Shown here in pieces: positions 36,699 to 47,339 of a stretch of DNA of 61,583 bases (its first letter is position 1; every line of letters starts with the position of its first letter). The stretch covers positions 1 to 61,583 of the forward strand of contig JAAAJB010000146.1 in assembly GCA_016098155.1 (NCBI GenBank), given 5' to 3'. The notes under the pieces were generated by a model. It was given only the letters and a program-made list of their open reading frames with translations, made no database searches and was not told the DNA's origin. Source of the stretch: Actinomortierella ambigua. Lineage: Eukaryota; Mortierellomycota; Mortierellomycetes; Mortierellales; Mortierellaceae. The translations under genes were made by a program, and so were the position numbers.

Positions 36699-38621
36699 AT
36701 GCTCAATCCAGCCCCCTCGTTTAGTGTTGACACCTCGTCTGCGTTTTGGGATTCTCTCAGTTATACTTTCACTTCTGATCCAACGCAGTTTCCAGCACCC
36801 GACACCAAGCCTTTGTTTGTCGCACCCTCACCGTCATCGTCGTCGCTCGACACCACGTCCACTCATCCAGTGACACCAACCGTCCTTGTCTTGGACAAAG
36901 ACGTTTCCTCTCCTTCTTTCTCTTCCCCTCGTGTGTCTTTCGAGCACCCGCATCAAGGTACATCGTCTCTAGTGGCTCTGTGCACCCCTCAAATACCAAC
37001 CATGATAGCGGCGCCAGCTTCTGCATCTATGAGTGACACGGCCGAGGTTTCGTTCCCAGCAAGCCCCACGATTATGCATGCCCCCTCAGATCTCCACAGC
37101 CACGCAGGACTGTCCCAACCATCAAAGCAACCCCAGCAGCAACAGCGGCAACAGCAACAACAGCGGCAACAAATGCAGCAGCAGTCTTCGGTATTTGAAC
37201 AAGGGGAAACCTTGCAAAGAGGCAATCATGCTTCCTCGACAGCGTCATCGCCCTTGAGCTCCATGTCCCCATTAATTTTGGCACATACAGTTTCTTCTTC
37301 TTCCTCCTCTTCTTCTTCTTCTTCTTCTTCTTCTTCCTCAACGGTCTTGTCTTCTTCTACCTCTTGCTCATCCTCATCCTATTCTTCTTCTTCTTCTCCT
37401 CCTTCCTTGTCTTCTTCCACCACATCTGCCATCACAACTTCACCGGCGCCAGCCTCCATCGCCGCACCCCCTGTCGTCTCCACGACCACCCATACCACTA
37501 CCACGAGCACCGCCAACCTCTCCCCCGCGGTGACTGCAGCCAGTTCAACAACGGCCATACAGCCCTCCACCATATCATCTTCCCCACCCCTCTTTGAGCC
37601 TCCGGTCACTGCCGGCAATCACTCCGGACCCTTGTCGGGATCGACTCGGTACCGACCATCTCCTCCAGCGCTGGTCGGTCTTCCCTTTACAAATTCGAAT
37701 GTTCTGATAGGCAGCCAGCCCCCGCAGCCTCCTGGAAACTCCTTGCAGCTCCCACACTCGCAGGACTACCACATGGTGCCCCATTCTCAACAACAACAAC
37801 AACAACAACAACAGCAACAACAACAACAGCAACAACAACAGCATCCACATTCACAACAACCACATCCACATCCGCACCAACAGCATCACCATCAGCAACA
37901 AGTAATGTCCTCGTCGTCGTCGTCACCATCGCCTTATTCACAACACTTCCAGATGAGCCGCGGACCATCGTCCTCGTCCTCCACATCCTCGACCTCGACC
38001 TCAGGCTACACGTTTGGGGGCGAGGGAATGTCGAGCTCGATTTCGTCAGGTACAGGCATAGGCCATTCGACTGAATTTGTTACACCAATCAGCTATGCGT
38101 CCTCCTCCTCCACACCCTTGACTGTCATGGTGGGCACCGAGGGCGCACACCAACACATGCAGCAACACCCGCCCCATCACCCTACCTCGATGCACCTCGT
38201 TCATCAGCAACACCCGTTCCCACATGCCATGCACCAGCAATCATCGCATTCGCACCCACACCCGTCACAGCATCCCTCTTTCCCTTCCGCACAGTCGGTT
38301 ACCATCCATGACCCACATGGATCCACTGCTGCTGTTGCTGCCGCGGCTGCTGCTGCTGCTGCTATGGGAATGGGCATTGGTATGGGCAGCTTGGGCATGA
38401 CGGTGGGTCACAGCCGGACTGGGCCACCGTCGTCCCAACTTCCGTCGCCGCTCATGCCTTTTGCGACGGCTCACTCGCGTCCAGGCCAAATCCGATCTGT
38501 CTCGGCCTCGTCTGTGCTGTGCAAGTCGGACTCCGTCTCCGTCTCGGGAGGGGCATTTGCTCCCGCTGCAAAGGTACTTTTTTTTTTTTTAACATTGCAA
38601 CCAAAGCACTTTTTTTTATGA
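36699..38621 (+). CDS. Ser/Gln/His-rich putative regulator, unknown
   Basis: Unrecognised. As a single exon it encodes 640 residues: an N-terminal part with aromatic/acidic spacing (FSVDTSSAFWDSLSYTF), a Gln/Arg/Met-rich stretch (about residues 145-165), long Ser runs (about 205-240), a Thr/Ala/Pro zone, a Gln run followed by His/Pro/Gln (about 365-405), and an Ala run (about 550-558). This composition is typical of transcriptional regulators and is unlike membrane or enzyme proteins; no DNA-binding domain is visible. The last 16 codons (VLFFFLTLQPKHFFL) come from a T-run and look intronic: AAG|GTACTT at 38573/38574 is a plausible phase-0 donor, so the true protein may continue in a later exon. 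A CT-rich leader precedes the ATG, as for other genes here. Confidence 0.65.
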   Translation: MLNPAPSFSVDTSSAFWDSLSYTFTSDPTQFPAPDTKPLFVAPSPSSSSLDTTSTHPVTPTVLVLDKDVSSPSFSSPRVSFEHPHQGTSSLVALCTPQIPTMIAAPASASMSDTAEVSFPASPTIMHAPSDLHSHAGLSQPSKQPQQQQRQQQQQRQQMQQQSSVFEQGETLQRGNHASSTASSPLSSMSPLILAHTVSSSSSSSSSSSSSSSSTVLSSSTSCSSSSYSSSSSPPSLSSSTTSAITTSPAPASIAAPPVVSTTTHTTTTSTANLSPAVTAASSTTAIQPSTISSSPPLFEPPVTAGNHSGPLSGSTRYRPSPPALVGLPFTNSNVLIGSQPPQPPGNSLQLPHSQDYHMVPHSQQQQQQQQQQQQQQQQQQHPHSQQPHPHPHQQHHHQQQVMSSSSSSPSPYSQHFQMSRGPSSSSSTSSTSTSGYTFGGEGMSSSISSGTGIGHSTEFVTPISYASSSSTPLTVMVGTEGAHQHMQQHPPHHPTSMHLVHQQHPFPHAMHQQSSHSHPHPSQHPSFPSAQSVTIHDPHGSTAAVAAAAAAAAAMGMGIGMGSLGMTVGHSRTGPPSSQLPSPLMPFATAHSRPGQIRSVSASSVLCKSDSVSVSGGAFAPAAKVLFFFLTLQPKHFFL

Positions 38622-41600
38622 GTGCCACCTCTCCCCCATCTCCTTCCCTTCCTTTCCCTTTCCTTCCCTTTTTCCACTTCAACAACCATTTTACTTTCTA
38701 TTCCCGCCCGTCGTCTCTTTTTTTTCAGCTGATTGTTTTTTTTTCTTCCTGCCCTTTTCATGTAAGGCAGCAAGGGAGTTGTCAAGTACAAAAAAGGCGT
38801 TGTGGGGGCAGAGGCAGGAAAGGGGACGGAGGGGTCTTTGTTTACACATCTGGTGCTTCTTCTGTCTACCAGAACACACATACCCACCTTATGCACACAA
38901 TATCTTGTCTTTTTTGGAGTTCTCTTGAAGCCGAAACTGCCTCACATGGACATGATAACACAAATACCCTTTTTTGATCGCCCTATTATCGCAGTTTGAT
39001 CTCATCCTTCTTTTTTGGTTCCAAAGTCTGTCTGTGAAGTGTCACTTTTTTTTCCCTTGACTGAGTGGGGGATGATTTTCAACCATCCTTTCATCCAAAC
39101 ACGCACACTCTCTTTCTCTACAATCCACCCCCTGCTTTTTGTTTCTTAATGAGCTCTAAGCTCACCTTGTGCGTGCGTCCATGGGTCATGAATATCATGG
39201 CTATCACCAGTTTGATGTTCATCTCTTTATTGGGTGTGCATTCGTGGGTCATGAACATGTATACCACCAGTTTGGTTATCTTCTTTCCCTTTCTCACAGA
39301 AAACCATTTTATTGGTGGCTATGATTCTCGGAAGAAGAGAATGAAAAGCACCCTTGTTCAACCTGGAGTGCCTTCATTGGAGCGAAGTTTAGTTTGAGGA
39401 CCGAGGGAGGGTAGTTTTGTTTTTGGGCACGGGAGGAGAGTAACAAAGATCGCCTTTGTTTTGTTCTTCTTTCTTGTGCTAGTCATCTGTCTTTTTTTTC
39501 CCTCGCTCTATTCTATTCTAATCTACCCGTTGTTTGATATACAGCAACCCCAGCCTATATGATGAGGACGGGGTGGTCGTGGTCGTGGTGGAGGTGGGAC
39601 GTTCGCCTACATCTCACTACCACGACAAACTATCAACGTGGGTGATCTAGAGATGAACATACTTGAAGGGGAGGGAGGAAGGAGGGGGAAATGAGGGAGA
39701 GAGGCGATAGAAGGGTAGTGAACAAGAGACAAACTGCCAGAATACAAACATTGTTCCTACATCTCGGACACCTCTTCCCGCCCACAAGGAGCATTAACAA
39801 GCACAGTTGGGACGGGCGAGGAGAAGAGAGGGTGAGGGGGGGAAGGGAGGGAGTGTGTGGGGGTTGTCTGCCCCTCTCCCAGGTCGAAAGGGGTGGCGGA
39901 GAGAGAGAGAGAGAGAGAGAGAGAGGAAGGGAACGCAGTCGGTGCTCAAAAAAAACCCGCACTTAAGCCCTGCAATGTGGACGGGTGATACGCGTCGTTT
40001 AATTATAGGGCTGTCATGCGGGTGCTGCCATTCGCCACACGCCCTCGACGCGCGCTACGAGGCGGAAAAGGGGTATAGTGGGAGGGAGGGGGAAAGAGTT
40101 AGAGAAGTGGAGCGGTGTACATTGGACACTAGAGACTCGTACATCGGAGCAATGGCTTTCTTTTTTTCCCTGTAGGAAGATCGCGCTTGTATTCTTTCTT
40201 CTCCACAGAGCAGGGAAAGGGGGGGGGGGGAATCTCGCACGCGCATGTTGCAGATGTGATGAGCAAACAATGCATTATTCGTTGTTTTTTTACCGTTTGA
40301 TGGGAGGAGGGGAGAGAGTAGGAGGAGGGGGGTTGAGCAGCGGTCATTGGGCAGGACTTTGATGGAGTGTGGTGTGCACACATACACAGATGATCCGTTG
40401 AGATTTTTCTATGCTTGCATTGTGCAGCCCAAAAAAGAATGGCGCGTCTTGTGTTGCGTTGGACAGACAACAAAAGTGCGTGCCAGAAAGTAGTCGATCC
40501 TTTTCATTTACCCCATCTTTGTTGCCCTTTCGTGGACATTGGATTCCCATCCGCTCCAATGTTCACATATGCGACTATATTTTTAAGGTGTCTTTGACAG
40601 AGAGATATACACACAGACGGACAGACATACAGACATACACACACGTGTAATGCAGGATATTGCCTGTCTGCGCATTCTTGCTCTTTCTTCTTTATCGTCG
40701 TCTTCTTCTTGCTGTTTCCCTCCCCACACTCCTTCCTCCCTTGCTTTGCATTGTTGTTGTTGGTGCTATTGTTGTTGGGTTGTTGCCTTTTTTTTTCTTT
40801 TTGGGTTTAACGCAACGTGACCCAAAATGCCGGGCTTGGACATGTCCCAAATGAGGAGTCATGTTATTATTATGATTGTTTGTTGTTGATCGTGGTGCGA
40901 GCCCTCGACCTATTCCATCTCTCGCCAACCTCTTGTCTCCTTTCCTACCCTCTGCCTCCCTACTTTGGCCTCACATCCATCGGCTAATAGCCCCTTCACC
41001 CCCCCCCTTACGTTCCGTCATTTCCGGGCAAGGGAGGACATGTGCTAACTGCCGGTGGTATGGACAAGATCCCTGCAGGAGCACGGCAAGATGGAGGAGG
41101 AGGGAGGGGAGTTGAGGTTGATGTTGAGGCTGAGGGTTGAGGTTGGGGTAGATCTGTGCAAAGGGATCATCGTGTGTGTGGATGTGTGTGTCTAACGCAG
41201 GGGGATAATTTCTCGGCGGCGATGAAAGACAAAGAAGAAAAGAAAAAAGGGGGGGTTGGAGGAAGGAGGAGAAGGGCGAGATTTACGAAACTAGATCTCA
41301 TGAAAAAAAGACCCGCGAAGAAAAGCACTTTAAAGTCGGGTTCAGTGCGCTTCACGAGTCGTAGTACATTATACAAAACGAGGAAGGGGGACCTGTAATA
41401 GGTGAGAAGTTAGTAGGCAAGAAAAAAAAACGAAGAAAAGGGTGAGACTGGGAAAGCATCGCACACACATACACACACATGTACATACAAGTACACAAAG
41501 GGCCCGGCCGCGATTTGTTTGGAGTCTTGGTCGCTTGTTGACCAAGAAAAGAGTTCTCCACACTCACTGCCTCCTTGTGTAAGTGAGTTGTGTTTTTGGG

Positions 41601-42929
41601 ATACTTGCTACTTGCTCTGTTATGACAGAGGAAGGAGAAGAAGGAAGGAAGGAAGGAGGGGGGGGGTCGGTCTACACATATACACACACTTTTGTGTTTT
41701 TTTTGGGGGAGAGAGAGGGGGGGAAGGAGAGGGGGGGGGAAGAAGAGGAAGAGGAGGTCGAAAGCGTCAAGAATATCCCCGTCCTTCCCGTTCAGTTACC
41801 GTCGGGCATACACATGCAAGCACGCACACACAGCCTTCTTAATAATGGCGAAATGCCGAATGGAGGCAGGAAGTGCATTTGCTATGGTTCTGCAGTGGGT
41901 GCATATCCAGGTTGCGTTGCGAGGGGCAGTGCATGATGCGCGTCTTGTGCGTATGTTTGTGTGTGTGTTTTTTTTTTCTTCATTGTGTATCCCATCTTTG
42001 CAGTCTTCTTGGAATGAAAAGAAGAAAAGAAAAAAGCGCGGGTAAAAAGCGTCAAGACGATCAAGGCGAGGAAGACGAAGAAGCAGAAGAAAGGGGGGGG
42101 GAGAGAGACGGCGGGAGTAAGGTGCTGGACAATACTTCATCCACTCAATCGAAAGTGTAGCTGCCCTTCCCCTCCTTCTCTTCTCTCATTGTGTCCCCCT
42201 ACAGCTCTGTTTTAGCGCGCCTTCTTCCTCTTCTTCCTCTCCTTCTCCTGTGATTGTGTTTGGCTGTGGTGCCCCTCTCTGTCTTTTGTCTGTCTGTCTG
42301 TCTGCCTCTTCCACCCCTTTCCAAGTTGGTGTTTTGTTGTTGTTGTTGTATTTTTCTGCCGCCATTTTTTATTCACCCTTTCGATGCTGTTCGCCTCTTC
42401 TCTCACTTTCCCCCCTGTTATCTGTCACCACGCTCTCATTTTTTACTCCTTTTTTCTCTTCTTCTCTCACCTCTTTCTCTTGTGCTGTCGACTCCCTACT
42501 GTTCCGCCGTACTTTTATATTATTGTCGTCCTTCATCTCTCGTTCCCGACTTTCTCTACACTTTTTTTCTCCCAATCTTCGTTGCGCTCATCTCTCTAGT
42601 TTGGTCCTCCTCTCTGACAAATCCTCGGAGGTTTATTCTTGGTTTCTGTCACGAATTTCTTCAGGACATTTTGTTCTCACCAACCAACCCTTCCAACATA
42701 TGCCCCCCTGACGAGTGGCTGTCGCACTCTGATTTCCACCAAAAGAGTTGCTCTGTTCGTGACACAACCAGGCCTTGGCTCTTTTCTCTTTCTTTACCCC
42801 TGTTTTTATTTTTCTTCCCCAGACTACGATTCTGCTCCTTCATTGTCACATCCGCATAAAACTCATTCTTCTCTCATTCTTCCATTGTGAACATCGCCGG
42901 TCACCGCCACCAAACTGGGGTCCACTCAG
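38622..42929. other. 4.3-kb gene-free stretch
   Basis: Mixed simple-sequence DNA: T-runs, GA blocks (39899-39925; 40300-40340; 41640-41760), CA/TG runs, a diverged tandem duplication near 39182-39290, and a CT-rich block from about 42160 that leads to the ATG at 42930. No frame has recognisable protein content. It may be intergenic, or partly one long intron (see findings). Confidence 0.55.
39899..39925. repeat. (GA)n microsatellite
   Basis: Perfect GA run in the gene-free stretch upstream of the FAR1-type gene. Confidence 0.9.
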
Positions 42930-45900
42930 ATGGATGATTTTTACGATCAACTACTGAGCCTGTCCTTTGACAACTCTGCGGATGCTATTGCCAAGTGTCG
43001 AGACCTCGCCCGTGAACACGGCTTCACCGTTAAACAAGAAACCAGCTCTAACAAGGTACCTTGACACGTTTTTAGATCGTCGTGATATCGGCTGCGCCTT
43101 TTCTCGTGTGTTCTGCACCGGGGATGCACCCCTTTCAATCTGTCCCCCCCCTCCCCTTCTTTTCTCTTCTCGCCCATCGCTGCCTTCCTTGGGACCGCAG
43201 CTACCCTTTTTGAAAACCCCTCACCCCTCTCACTCAACTGCTATTTTCCTAGCTCTTTTGGGGGATCGGCAGTCTCCCCCCCTCCCAGCTCTTCTCGGCG
43301 TTTGTAATGTTGCGTCAACTTACACCTTGGGCCATGTCTTTGACAGAGGCCGAGTTTGCTTCATGCGGTGAAGAGACGGTCATAGACGGCTTGGGCATTA
43401 CAAGAGGAAAGGAGAGAGTGCCTGCAGACAGATAGAGACAGGGAGAGGGAGGGAGAGAGAGAGAAAGGGACGGAGAAAACAAAAAAGACAACCGACAAGG
43501 AGATGCAGACGGAGGTGATGAGTGAGAGAGAAAGAGAGGAGCAAAGTGAAAGAGAGAGATGGGGGAAGGAGGGTAAGAGGTTAGAAGAATCAAGAGCAAG
43601 GCCAATCCTTTTATACTTTCTCCATGACGCATCCCTGCCCGTTGTCTCCTTTGTTGCTGCATGGGACAGAGAAAGATGGGCACCAGATTGTGCCCCCTTC
43701 CCCTTTTGCGATGCTTGTGCAGCTGAGAACGCGGGGCTACACCTTGGTGTGAACCATGAAAGGGGGTGATGTTGAGCGGCCTGACCTCGGTCTCCGAGCT
43801 CATGTAGCCACGGACACAGCGTTTGTATGGGAGAATGTATCCCACTTTACAAACAAAAGACTAGCTACGCACGAGAACCACATTCAACACCCCTTCTTCC
43901 TTTCCTCTGTGTTGGAAATGTTTTGCCGCCGAGAGGTGCGGTTAGGTCATGAGTGCAACAGAAAGCAGCCCACACTACGTGATCATACGCACACAATACG
44001 CCACAAACCCCTTTCTCCCTCTCCCTCTCCTTCTCCTCTTCCTCCTTTCTTCTCTCTTCCCCCCATCCCCCCCAAAAAAAGAGCTGAGGACTAAAAACTT
44101 TGCTCCCTGTGCTTTCTCGTTTAGAACGTATATCTATATTGCTCGAGAGAAGGCGTACCCGACTCTGTCAAGAACAACAAGGAGATCAAACGTAAGCGAC
44201 TGTCGATGCGCTGTGATTGCAAGTGGCGCATCACGTTGTTCCAGCAAGAGTCCAAGCAGTGGGTTTTCCGCAAAGCCATGAATCCAGCATCAATGGTCCA
44301 CAACCATCCCCTCACTTCGCCCGACGATATTCGGCAGCCTTGGCCACAAGGCGTCTTCGACCGGATATCCTTTTATGCCAACCAACGGAACTTGACCACA
44401 GCAGAAACGCGGGAACGGATCAAGGAGGAGTTCCCAGATCTAGTGTGGGACGAGCGACGTTTCTACAATCGACTAACAGAGGAGCGAAAACAAATCAAGT
44501 TGCGGGACTCTGAAACGCGAGTGTTCTCGACCATGGATCTGGCCGCGAAGGTGGCGAGTCTAGCGAGTGCAGACCCGACGTTGTCATACAAGGTGACGTC
44601 GAGTCTCGAAAATGTGCTCGTCGAGATTTGTGAACAACTGCGAATCGATCCTGCAGGAGCCAGCTCTCGCGTTATCACATCGCCCCCACCCTCTGCTGGC
44701 GGAGGAGGCGGCGGCGGCGGCAGCGGTAGCGGCGGTGGAATCTCGGTCGGAAGTAGTAGTCTCGGCGCAGCGATGAGCATGACGTCGCCTACAACGACCA
44801 GTCCCAATTACCCATCGTCCTCAGCAAGCTCCCCACTCTCATCATCCGATTATGTTGTGACGTACCCTGGGTGCGTTATTTCAGTGAAGAACACGCCCAC
44901 ACAAAAGGGACGGCCATCATCGACATCGTCACCAGTGGTGGATCCAAGCTTAGCTGTCGGGCTTGGTATGTCTCCTTTAAATGACCGAAAACGATCGTTG
45001 AGCGAGGAGTGCTTTTCAAGACCAGGGATTCCACCACCACCAGGAGCTTCAACGGCATTTGGGATGGGCGCTTCGCATATGATGACCAGTCTGGACGGGT
45101 CGATGCAGCAACTAGCACAGCAACAGCAGCAGCAACAACAGCATCATCAGCTACAGCATCAGCAACAACAGCAGCAACAGCAGCAACAGCACTCCCATCT
45201 GGCCCACCATCATCATGGATCAATGGTACACCAACAACAGCAACAGCAAAACCAGCAGCAACAGCAACAGCAACAACAGCAGCAACTCCAACATCAAGGC
45301 CAGTCCTTTACGTCGATGCAGCCATCTTCACTCCCTCCTCAACCACCACCATCGCAACAGCCATCGACACTTCAACAAGCGCAGCATGCTGCCCATCAGC
45401 ATTCGCTTGCAGCCTTAGACCAGTCGTTGGTGTCTGGCGCAGCAGGCGTGCTTGTGCTGCCCCCTGGTTCGTATGGGTCTTCGCATGGTCCACACTCGTC
45501 TCCGGGCCGCCATTCGCTACACCATGGACACTCCCAAATGCAACAAGCCAGCACACACCCATTTGGCCAGTCGTCGATGAGCTTCCATCCGACAGATACG
45601 TCCTCACCGTCGATGGAGAGTCCGTTTGAGGGTGGGGATCAACATATGGGAGGACACCCAGGCCTGACGGCAGCAGCAGCAGCGGCAGCAGCGACGACGA
45701 ATGCAACGATCAGGCGCAGTCACTCAGTGGAGATTAAGCAGGAAGTACAACAGCCATACTTCCAACAGCTGTTGCCTGCGTTAGTGCCACAGCGCCGATC
45801 CGGGAGCTCGCCCGGACCTGGGTCTGCTGGTGCTGGGAATATTGCTGGCGGCGGCCAGTCGAACCGTATTTATCCTGGAGGTCCATACACGCAATCGGTC

Positions 45901-46101
45901 GGACAGTCGTCGTCGTCGTCGTCATCGTCGTCCTCGGCGTCTTCGGTGTCGTCGTCAGTCGCGATGGGTGCCGCAGGATCGACAGCCCCTATGTCGGCGG
46001 TGCCCTATTCAGAGGATGTGTTTGGGTCTTCGTCGACTGGATTCCCAGTCTCGTCGGAGCCGTATGCCTATGGATCTCAACCTCCGTACCCAACTGCGTG
46101 A
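42930..46101 (+). CDS. FAR1/WRKY-GCM1-type DNA-binding protein with polyQ tail
   Basis: Predicted transcription factor with the zinc-binding fold shared by FAR1, fungal Rbf1/Aft1 and Mutator-type transposases. Inferred exons: 42930-43055 and 44125-46101 (700 aa), joined in phase 0. Residues about 1-110 are the domain: SADAIAKCRDLAREHGFTVK, then NVYLYCSREG, KRKRLSMRCDCKWRITLFQQ and MVHNHPL. The expected ligands, Cys of YLYC, Cys of MRCDC and the His pair of HNH, are all present. A second charged helical segment follows (TTAETRERIKEEFPDLVWDE). No transposase DDE core or SWIM finger follows, so this is a domesticated stand-alone factor rather than a mobile element. The C-terminal 500 residues are Gln/His/Ser/Gly-rich with a Gln-His zone (about 310-370), a style known from Rbf1. 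The short N-terminus starts directly at the domain; a possible upstream extension is discussed in findings. Confidence 0.87.
43056..44124 (+). other. Long intron (1069 bp) in FAR1-type gene
   Basis: GTACCT donor and TTTAG acceptor split the DNA-binding domain between SSNK and NVYLY. It is ten times a typical intron here and contains GA- and CT-rich blocks. A 176-codon antisense frame (43315-43845) inside it is low-complexity and not supported. Confidence 0.7.
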
Positions 46102-46595
46102 CCAAAATACGAAGCCAAGACAAGAAAAGAAAAAAAAATAAGGTCTTGAGCTCTTTCCTTCTCTCCATGTTTCCTTCCCTTTCGTACCATCCTCAAGTTT
46201 ATCACACTCGAAAAAACACCCGGCGCGCCGAGCCAAAAAACAGAGTGCCTGTCATTACATTAGATTGCCAAGTCTCCATATTTCCCTTGTTCGCTTATCA
46301 ACCTGTTCCCCTCAGCTCCCTCCCCTTGTCGTCCCATCTCCTCCCCCCCCCCACCTGATCCTTGCCTTTTATCCTTCCCAGAACACCCACGTAGCTGGCT
46401 TACTTATCTTTACCCTTTCTTTGTTAGTGTGTACATAAACCCCCTCACTCCCCTCCCTCAGTTCGAGATTAGCCTTTTTCTCAATGTATGAACAACGGAT
46501 CACGTCGGTTAACTTTACCGAGGCATGTCAGCATTAGAAAGAAGGGGATCCTTTCTTGAAGGGATGTTGAAAAGTCTGTAGGTGTGCGTGGGGAG

Positions 46596-46601
46596 ACGCG
46601 T
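46596..46601. promoter_or_regulatory. ACGCGT (MCB-like) box 1
   Basis: Perfect MluI cell-cycle box 213 bp before the proposed ATR start; MBF binds this hexamer in other fungi. Function here is inferred. Confidence 0.4.
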
Positions 46602-46630
46602 TAGCGTTATTCAATACACATCAGCCAGAC

Positions 46631-46636
46631 ACGCGT
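46631..46636. promoter_or_regulatory. ACGCGT (MCB-like) box 2
   Basis: Second perfect ACGCGT, 35 bp after the first and 178 bp before the proposed ATR start. Close pairing is what makes the two notable. Confidence 0.4.
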
Positions 46637-46813
46637 ATCCTTTGATCTCCCAGTCCAAGACTAGATTTTCCATTTTGGGTAAAATCAAACGGGGCAGTGG
46701 CTGGGACCGAGTTTTTTGACTTTTTTGCCACCGTCCTATTTGTTTCCAGCCAAGTTCATTTCATTACATTACAACACATTCATTCACCCACAGTGTCATC
46801 ATCGAATCTCCTC

Positions 46814-47271
46814 ATGTCAATGCACGGGGAGACACCTGCAGAGAGTATGCGTGCATTCTTTTCTTTGAGGCATGAATGAATGCCAGCTTCAGCTTCTCGC
46901 TTTTCAGGAAAACAACGACGAAGAATGCGGGCCAACAACTCATGCTTACTCTCTTGTCATTTATATTGTTTGAAAAATAATAGTCAAGCAGTCGTTGTTG
47001 CTCTGCTGTGGGGATGCACATGAGGGTATTGGGGCATTTCTGACATTGTTCAAAGAAGGTAAAGGGTCTTTGGAATATGAAAGGGAGACTGATAACAAAT
47101 TGATCTCTCCCCTTCTCCTCGCTACCCATGCTTGATATCAGTCACTTTGTCCTATGAACTACTGATGTTAAAGCGCGGGAAGAAGGGGAGGAAGGGGGGG
47201 GTGCCAAAAATTTGGTCCGCAGCAGTTTCACCTCCCCTCTTCCACTCTTACTCATATATCTCTCGTGCGTC

Positions 47272-47339
<68 letters not shown>

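Larger units (their letters stand above)
46102..46813. other. Intergenic/promoter region before checkpoint kinase
   Basis: 712 bp between the FAR1-type stop and the proposed kinase ATG. The first third is pyrimidine-rich 3' UTR-like sequence. The part from about 46560 holds two ACGCGT boxes. No gene seen. Confidence 0.6.

Noticed and set aside
41030..41100. Possible zinc-cluster motif TCANCRWYGQDPC in the gene-free stretch
   Set aside because: Spacing C-x2-C-x7-C does not match Zn2Cys6 (C-x2-C-x6-C), and flanking sequence is not coding-like.
43315..43845. 176-codon antisense frame within the FAR1-type intron
   Set aside because: Half of it is Ser/Leu/Pro from a GA/CT block, no recognisable motif and no independent support.
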